Of a stretch of 64,000 nucleotides of DNA, positions 58,319-64,000 are shown piece by piece. Source of the stretch: Acidipropionibacterium sp. (lineage in GTDB: Bacteria; Actinomycetota; Actinomycetes; Propionibacteriales; Propionibacteriaceae). Within the stretch, counting starts at the first letter, position 1. Each line of letters opens with the position of its first letter. The notes below the pieces were generated by a model that was not told the origin of the DNA, searched no databases, and saw only the letters and a program-made list of their open reading frames with translations. The position numbers and the translations under genes were made by a program. The stretch spans positions 291,480 through 355,479 of the forward strand of contig JALCLH010000001.1 of assembly GCA_022647765.1 (NCBI GenBank), in the 5' to 3' direction.

Positions 58319-59998
58319 TGAGAATCACTGTCGGGGAGTTCCTGCTGGGTCGGCTCCGGGAGGTCGGGATCACCGAGATCATCGGCGTTCCCGGCGATTT
58401 CAATCTCAACCTCATCGAGCAGATCGAGGCGATGGACGGCATCCGGTTCGTCGGCGCCTGCAACGAGCTGGACGCCGCCTATGCGGCCGACGGCTATGCC
58501 CGCTCCCGCGGCCTGGGGGCCCTGCTCACCACCTACGGCGTCGGAGAGCTCAGCGCGCTCAACGGGATCGCCGGGGCGGCGGCCGAGCACGTGCCTGTCG
58601 TCTCGATCGCCGGCGCCCCGCCGCTGTTCGCCACCGAGGGGCGCTACGAGCTGCACCACTCGATGGCCGACGGCGACTTCGACAACATGCTGGGCAGCAT
58701 CGGCCAGTTCACCGCTGCCGCCGTGCGGATCACCCCGCACAACGCGGTCGAGGAGATCGACCGGGCCCTGCACACCGCCCTGCGGGAGAAGCGGCCGGTG
58801 CACATCCAGGTCCCCTCCGACATCAGCCATCTCACCATCGAGGCTCCGGGGACGCCGTTCGACGCCTCCTGGCACTCCAGCGATCCCGAGCGGTTGAACA
58901 CCGCCGTCGACCTGATCCTCGAGCTCCTCGCCGGCGCCGAGCGGCCCGCTCTGCTCATCGATCTGGACGCCGATCGCCACGGCTTCGCCCCACGGCTGCA
59001 GGCCTTCGCGGAGAAGACCCGGACCCGCTACGCGCAATTGGCCTCCGGCAAGGCGATTCTCAGCGAGCGCAGCCCGCTGTTCGTCGGCACGTACAACGGC
59101 GTCACCTCCGCCCCGCAGGTCCGCAGGTTCGTCGAGGACGCGGACTTCCTGCTCACCACCACCCCCAGGTTCATCGAGAGCAACTCCGGGGCGTTCACCC
59201 AGCGCCTGCCCGCCGAGGCGATCGTGGATCTCGGGGACCAGCATGTGAACATCCACGGCCGCGACTACATCGGGATCACCGGAACCGAGCTGCTCGATAC
59301 ACTGATCGATCGGGTTCCGGCGGCACCCGAGGCCCCGGACGTCTCAGCTTCCCGGTCGACCGAGCCGTGGACCGTCGCCCCGGACGCGCCGCTGACCCAG
59401 GAGAGGCTGTGGCCCCGGCTGGCCCGGTTCATCCGCTCCGGAGACGTCGTGATCACCGAGGCCGGGACGTCGACCATCGGCATGGGCCCCCAGCCGATGC
59501 CCGACGGCGTCCGCTACATCTCCTCGCCGATCTGGGGCGCGATCGGCTACACCCTGCCGGCCCTGCTCGGCAGCCAGCTCGCCGCACCGGATCGTCGGCA
59601 TCTGCTGTTCATCGGCGACGGATCGTTCCAGCTCACCGCCCAGGAGCTCTCGACCATCCTGCGGGAGGAGCTTTCGCCGATCATCGTCCTGATCAACAAC
59701 CGCGGCTACACCATCGAGCGCTGGATTCTGGGGATGAGATCGGCCTACAACGACATCGCCGGCTGGGACTATCTGGCGCTGCCTCGGGCCTTCGCCCCCG
59801 GCACCGGCATGGTGACCTGTTCCTGCGAGCACGGAGGGCGAGCTCGAGGAGGCCCTGGATCGGGCGGAAAGATCGGACAAGGGCGCCCTGGTCGAGCTCC
59901 GCCTCGATCCGCTCGACGCCCCGGCCGGGTTGAGGGGATTCGGACCGATGACCGCGGAATTCGACTACGGCCCCCGCGGACCCCGCAATCCGGACTGA
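58315..59998 (+). CDS. Thiamine-diphosphate 2-keto-acid decarboxylase (indolepyruvate/phenylpyruvate/pyruvate decarboxylase family), frameshifted near the 3' end
   Basis: The product would be about 560 residues. It has the PYR domain (IIGVPGDFNLNLIEQIEAMD, ACNELDAAYAADGYARS with the catalytic Glu), the paired His motif (YELHHSMADGDF), a central domain, and the PP domain motif IGDGSFQLTAQELS ending in INNRGYTIE. The HH pair and motif spacing place it with non-oxidative keto-acid decarboxylases rather than acetolactate synthase. An extra G at about 59827 shifts the frame; beyond it EGELEEALDRAERSDKGALV completes the family C-terminus, ending at 59998. It would make aldehydes from keto acids, as in the Ehrlich pathway. 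It is co-transcribed with the YddG-like exporter. Confidence 0.85.
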
Positions 59999-60004
59999 GC
60001 TGGC

Positions 60005-61054
60005 ATGCTGGGGGCCGTGACTGGTCGACGTGGCGGTGCTGGCAGTGCTCAGAGCGGATCCGTGTTCGGACGCACCCTGCTGGTGCACGGACCTGAGAGC
60101 CTGTTGTCGGATCGGCATGTCGCCGCCCGGGTGAATGCCGCCCGCGCCGAGAATCCCGACGCCGAGGTGGTGCGGATGTCGGGCGCCGGGATGGAGGGCG
60201 CCGACTTCCTGGAGGCCAGCGGCGGCTCCCTGTTCAGCGCGGCCACCGTGCTGGTCGTCAGCGAGATCAGCGACATCGACAAGGACCTGTTCCCGATGGT
60301 CGCCGGCACCGCCGCGGCACCCGGCCCGGACCTCTGCCTGGTGCTCGTCCACCCCGGCGGGGTCAAGGGCAAGGGCCTGATCGACCGGCTGCGCAAGGCC
60401 GGCGTGGAACGGGTCGACGCCGCCGTCCCGAAGCCCTGGGAGGTGCCGAAGTTCATCGCCGCGGAGGCGCGGGCGACCGGGCTGACTCTGGAGTCGGGAG
60501 CCGCCGACGCCCTCCAGCAGGCCCTCGGCGACGACCTGCGCACCCTGGCCTCGGCGCTCGCCCAGGTGGCCTCAGACGCCGACTCGGCGCGAATCAGCGC
60601 GGACATGGTCACCACATATTTCGGCGGGCGGGCCGAGGTGAAGGGCTATGTGGTCAGCGACGCCATCCTGGCCGGCGACGTCTCCGGGGCGCTGGAGCAG
60701 CTGCGATGGGCCCTGTCGACCGGCACCGCGCCGGTGCAGGTGACCTCGGCGCTGGCCCTGGGGCTGCGTCGTCTGGGGCTGTACCTGGATCTGCGCACCG
60801 CGCGGATGAACGACTACGACCTGGCCAGGGCGATCGGCGTCCCGCCCTCGCGGGTCAAGGAGCTGTCGCGCGATTCGCGCGGCTGGAGCGCGCAGGGCGT
60901 CTCCCGGGCGATCAGCGCGGTCGCTCGCGCCGATGCCGCCGTCAAAGGCGCCTCGGTGGACGCCGAGTACGCCCTGGAGGCCGTGCTGCTGCAGATCGAC
61001 GCCGTCCGCCGTGAATCAGCCCGCCGCGAGTCGGCGCTGTCTCGCCGGCGATGA
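60005..61054 (+). CDS. holA: DNA polymerase III delta subunit
   Basis: The 349-residue protein has the AAA+-like clamp-loader fold in its degenerate form: TLLVHGPESLLSDRHVAARV (relaxed P-loop), FSAATVLVVSEISDIDKDLF and ALQQALGDDLRTLASALAQV. The helical C-terminal collar domain (ALALGLRRLGLYLDL, IGVPPSRVKELSRDSRGW) is also clear. It opens the beta clamp during loading. Position after comEC and before rpsT is the conserved order. The N-terminal 18 residues before GSVFGRTLL are variable, so a slightly later start is possible. Confidence 0.92.
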   Translation: MLGAVTGRRGGAGSAQSGSVFGRTLLVHGPESLLSDRHVAARVNAARAENPDAEVVRMSGAGMEGADFLEASGGSLFSAATVLVVSEISDIDKDLFPMVAGTAAAPGPDLCLVLVHPGGVKGKGLIDRLRKAGVERVDAAVPKPWEVPKFIAAEARATGLTLESGAADALQQALGDDLRTLASALAQVASDADSARISADMVTTYFGGRAEVKGYVVSDAILAGDVSGALEQLRWALSTGTAPVQVTSALALGLRRLGLYLDLRTARMNDYDLARAIGVPPSRVKELSRDSRGWSAQGVSRAISAVARADAAVKGASVDAEYALEAVLLQIDAVRRESARRESALSRRR

Positions 61055-61093
61055 ACCTGGGTAGCGCAATAAATCTGGGTAGCACAATGCGCC

Positions 61094-61112
61094 CCGGCCA
61101 CCCGGGGGCCGG
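61094..61112. terminator. GC-rich hairpin between holA and rpsT
   Basis: CCGGCC (61094-61099) and GGCCGG (61107-61112) form a six-pair stem in the gap between the convergent genes. No T run follows. Just upstream, CTGGGTAGC(A/G)CAAT is repeated twice in tandem (about 61059-61088). Confidence 0.35.
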
Positions 61113-61133
61113 AGCGCTGTGAGTGGGTCGGTC

Positions 61134-61400
61134 TCAGGCGGCCAGTGAATCCAGCTTCTTGGAGATGGCCGACTTGCGGTTGGCGGCCTGGTTCTTGTGG
61201 ATGACGCCCTTGGAGACCGCCTTGTCGAGCTGGCGGTTCGCGATCTTGGCGTAAGTAAGAGCCTTCTCCTGATCGCCGGCCTCGGCGGCCTGGCGGAAGT
61301 TGCGCACGTGAGTGCGAAGAGCAGACTTGACGGCCTTGTTGCGCTGACGGGCCTTCTCGTTCGTCTTGACGCGCTTGACCTGCGACTTGATGTTGGGCAC
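61134..61400 (-). CDS. rpsT: Ribosomal protein S20
   Basis: The 88-residue basic protein reads [40 protein letters not shown] and [20 protein letters not shown]. These are the canonical three-helix bundle and KNxAARxKSRL motif of S20. It starts at GTG 61400. It is divergent from lepA, the usual arrangement in actinobacteria. S20 binds 16S rRNA early in small-subunit assembly. Confidence 0.97.
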   Translation of the reverse strand: MPNIKSQVKRVKTNEKARQRNKAVKSALRTHVRNFRQAAEAGDQEKALTYAKIANRQLDKAVSKGVIHKNQAANRKSAISKKLDSLAA

Positions 61401-61553
61401 TGGGCAGCCTCTGATTCTGGTTGATGATCCGGGCACACGCCCACACAGGGCGCGGCTGAACACAATACCAGCGGCCCCACCGGGCGGCAAAATCACTCGG
61501 CATCCGTGAGAGACTGGTCCGAGCCCACCGAACCCCAACCGCCGAGGGAGCAG

Positions 61554-63408
61554 ATGCCCGCGTCCACCGCCGAGAATGTGCCGCAGCCCGGGTCGACCGA
61601 CCCGTCTGCGATCCGCAACTTCTGCATCATCGCCCATATCGACCACGGCAAGTCCACCCTGGCCGACCGGATGCTGCAGCTGACCGGGGTGCTCGACGAG
61701 CGCAGCGCCCGCGCCCAGTACCTGGATCGGATGGACATCGAGCGCGAGCGCGGCATCACCATCAAGTCCCAGGCGGTCCGGATGCCCTGGCGCACCGGCG
61801 GGCGGGACTACATCCTCAATATGATCGACACCCCCGGACATGTCGACTTCACCTACGAGGTGGAGCGCTCCCTGCAGGCCTGCGAGGGGGCGGTGCTGCT
61901 GGTGGACGCCGCCCAGGGCATCGAGGCCCAGACCCTGGCGAACCTGTATCTGGCCCTGGAGGCCGATCTCGAGATCATCCCGGTGCTCAACAAGATCGAT
62001 CTGCCCGGAGCCGAACCCGACAAGCACGCCGAGGAGATCGCCGGGATCATCGGCTGCGACCCCTCCGAGGTGCTGCGGGTCTCCGCGAAGACCGGCGACG
62101 GCGTCCCCGAGCTGCTCGACGCCATCGTCGAGACGGTGCCGGCACCGCAGGGGCGCGACGACGGTCCGGCCCGCGCGCTGATCTTCGACTCGGTCTACGA
62201 CACCTATCGCGGCGTCGTCACCTATGTCCGGGTCGTCGACGGGGAGCTGCGCAACCGCGAGAAGGTGCTCATGATGAGCACCCGCGCCACCCACGAGGTG
62301 CTCGAGCTGGGGGTGATCTCCCCGGAGATGGTGCCCGCCGCAGGGGCTCGGCGCCGGCGAGGTGGGATACATCATCACCGGTGTGAAGGACGTCCGCCAG
62401 TCGCGGGTCGGCGACACCGTCACCCGGGCCCTCGACCCCTCCGACACCGATCTGGGCGGCTACGCGCCGCCGCGTCCGATGGTCTACTCCGGGCTCTTCC
62501 CGATCGACGCGAAGGACTTCCCCGAACTGCGCGACGCCCTCGACAAGCTGCAGCTCAACGACGCCTCCCTGGTCTACGAGCCGGAATCCTCCACGGCGCT
62601 GGGATTCGGCTTCCGGGTGGGATTCCTCGGGCTGCTGCACATGGAGATCGTGCGCGAGCGGCTGGAGCGCGAGTTCGACCTGGACCTCATCTCCACCGCC
62701 CCCTCGGTGGTCTACCGGGTGGTGATGGAGGACGGCTCCCAGGTCCACGTCACCAATCCGTCGGAGTACCCGACCGAGGGCCGGATCGCGGAGGTCTACG
62801 AGCCGGTGGTCGACGCCACCATCCTGGCTCCCGCCGAGTTCATCGGCGCGATCCTGGAGATGTGCCAGCAGCGCCGCGGGGTGCAGCAGGGGATGGACTA
62901 CCTGTCGGCCGACCGGGTCGAGATCCGCTACCGGATGCCGCTGTCGGAGATCGTCTTCGACTTCTTCGACGTGCTGAAGTCCAGGACGAAGGGGTACGCC
63001 TCGCTGGACTACCACGAGGCCGGCGAGCAGGCCTCCGACCTGGTGAAGGTCGACATCCTGCTCAACAGCGACCCGGTGGACGCCTTCTCCTCGATCGTGC
63101 ACCGCGACAAGGCCTATGCCTACGGGGTGGCGATGGCCGGCAAGCTCAGGGAGCTCATCCCGCGACAGCAGTTCGAGGTGCCGATCCAGGCCGCCATCGG
63201 GGCCCGGGTGATCGCCCGCGAGACGATCCGCGCGGTCCGCAAGGATGTGCTGGCCAAGTGCTACGGCGGCGACATCTCCCGCAAGCGCAAGCTGCTGGAG
63301 AAGCAGAAGGCCGGCAAGAAGCGGATGAAGATGGTCGGCTCGGTGGAGGTGCCCCAGGAGGCCTTCGTCGCCGCGCTGCGCACCGGGGAGGGCAGCGAGA
63401 CGAAGTGA
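61554..63408 (+). CDS. lepA: Elongation factor 4 (LepA), frameshifted in this sequence
   Basis: The product would be about 617 residues. It has the GTPase G1 motif AHIDHGKST, switch region [28 protein letters not shown] and the [12 protein letters not shown] element. Domain II, the LepA-specific region ([20 protein letters not shown]) and the C-terminal domain rich in Lys ([19 protein letters not shown]) follow. An extra C at 62337-62338 shifts the frame +1 after SPEMVPA; the protein resumes as [21 protein letters not shown] 61554 with GAGGGAG upstream is preferred; GTG 61506 would add 16 residues. LepA promotes ribosome function and assembly. Confidence 0.92.
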
Positions 63409-63415
63409 TCTGCGG

Positions 63416-64000
63416 CTAGTCGTCGTCCAGGGTGAAGTGCTCCGTGCTCCAGGCGACGAGATCATCCAGATCGTCGTTGGGGCTCTCCCGGAGAATCTGC
63501 GCATCGCGTTCGGCCGCGGCGCGGCGCATTCTTCTCTCGCGCTCGCGCGTCGACTCGGTGTGCAGGTAGAGGTCGCGCAGCAGGCAGACCTCGGACAGAT
63601 GGTGGATGAACTCGCGGTTGATGTGCAGCACGAGCTCCGCCATCGGATGGTCGGCCCACGAACCCTCCGCCTCCCCGCAGGGCGTCCACATCTGTTCCTC
63701 GGTCATCCCCGAGACGCCGTCGACCCATCTTTGGTACTCCCGCTCCAGCTGGTTGAGGGCCTCGGCGGCGGTGGCGGCGTACTCGAAGGAGTCGTAGTCG
63801 ATGGGTTCGTGGCCGAAATGCGCTCCGTTCCGGACTCCCAGCACGCCGACGATGACGTGCCCCAGACGCCAGGCGATGGTGGCGAACGGTGCGGGCTCGG
63901 GTTCCGGGAAGGCGAACTCGAGCGTCATCTTCCCGGCTCCCGCCTGGATCGGCGCCGTTCCGGTGCCCCGGGGGCGCACGCTCCAGCAGCCGCTCACCGG
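63416..64000 (-). CDS. DinB-like (DfsB) helical-bundle protein, partial
   Basis: The visible ~195 residues contain [39 protein letters not shown] and [20 protein letters not shown]. The histidines (GH in helix 2, HINREFIHH near the end) match the metal-binding triad of the DinB four-helix bundle. The codon GTG at 63995-63997 is probably an internal Val (PVSGCWSV), so the true start lies beyond the right edge. Related proteins include mycothiol- or bacillithiol-dependent enzymes; the function is not certain. Confidence 0.7.
   Translation of the reverse strand, partial: PVSGCWSVRPRGTGTAPIQAGAGKMTLEFAFPEPEPAPFATIAWRLGHVIVGVLGVRNGAHFGHEPIDYDSFEYAATAAEALNQLEREYQRWVDGVSGMTEEQMWTPCGEAEGSWADHPMAELVLHINREFIHHLSEVCLLRDLYLHTESTRERERRMRRAAAERDAQILRESPNDDLDDLVAWSTEHFTLDDD

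Overview
The window is GC-rich, with strong third-position GC, frequent GTG starts and long antisense open frames. It reads as a chromosomal segment of a high-GC actinobacterium. The run leuS, comEA, comEC, holA, rpsT, lepA and the style of the proteins suggest the Propionibacteriaceae (Propionibacterium or Acidipropionibacterium type); this placement is an inference from gene content, not a search. No rRNA, tRNA or CRISPR array was recognised.

Layout. 1-5.3 kb: two MFS efflux genes, each divergent from a TetR gene, separated by a debris zone holding an MFS relic and a holin-like gene split by an ISAs1-type element. 5.4-5.9 kb: a toxin-antitoxin pair. 6.0-13.2 kb: a probable iron/siderophore or heme locus. 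It holds an MFS exporter, two siderophore-interacting flavoproteins, a complete MptD-type ECF transporter (S, T and fused double ATPase) and a TetR gene, with the same TTAGG/CCTAA motif in front of both transcription units. 13.3-17.1 kb: a thioredoxin-reductase-like/methyltransferase fusion divergent from an XRE-cupin regulator, then a scar with a 210-bp direct repeat and a broken toxin-antitoxin module, then a HAD hydrolase. 17.2-18.4 kb: an AbiEii-like nucleotidyltransferase with an HTH partner. 18.6-38.7 kb: a dense run of efflux and ABC systems, each with a local regulator (TetR, PadR, ArsR, HxlR). Among them lie a TrmH methyltransferase, a DUF5107 protein, a lipid kinase, a copper P-type ATPase with a CsoR-type operator, and a decayed PemK module flanked by 19-bp repeats. 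38.7-44.5 kb: a COG0523 GTPase and a 2,610-bp tandem duplication carrying two cytosolic GH13 enzymes, a TetR gene and its relic, a truncated cupin and an aldo/keto reductase. 44.5-48.6 kb: DUF222-HNH, DJ-1/PfpI, an L7/L12-like small protein, a membrane-anchored protein and DUF4192. 48.7-64 kb: core genes (leuS, comEA, comEC, a helicase, holA, rpsT, lepA) interrupted by a TetR, aromatic-amino-acid exporter and 2-keto-acid decarboxylase operon.

Regulation. At least ten regulator/target pairs have clear inverted-repeat operators between them, so the accessory part is a string of self-contained stress and efflux switches.

Quality. At least ten single-base indels, nearly all +1, break genes across 27.9-62.3 kb. 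They include normally conserved genes (lepA, comEC, a core helicase). Sequencing or assembly error is the likeliest cause of many of them, so genes called frameshifted here may be intact in the organism.
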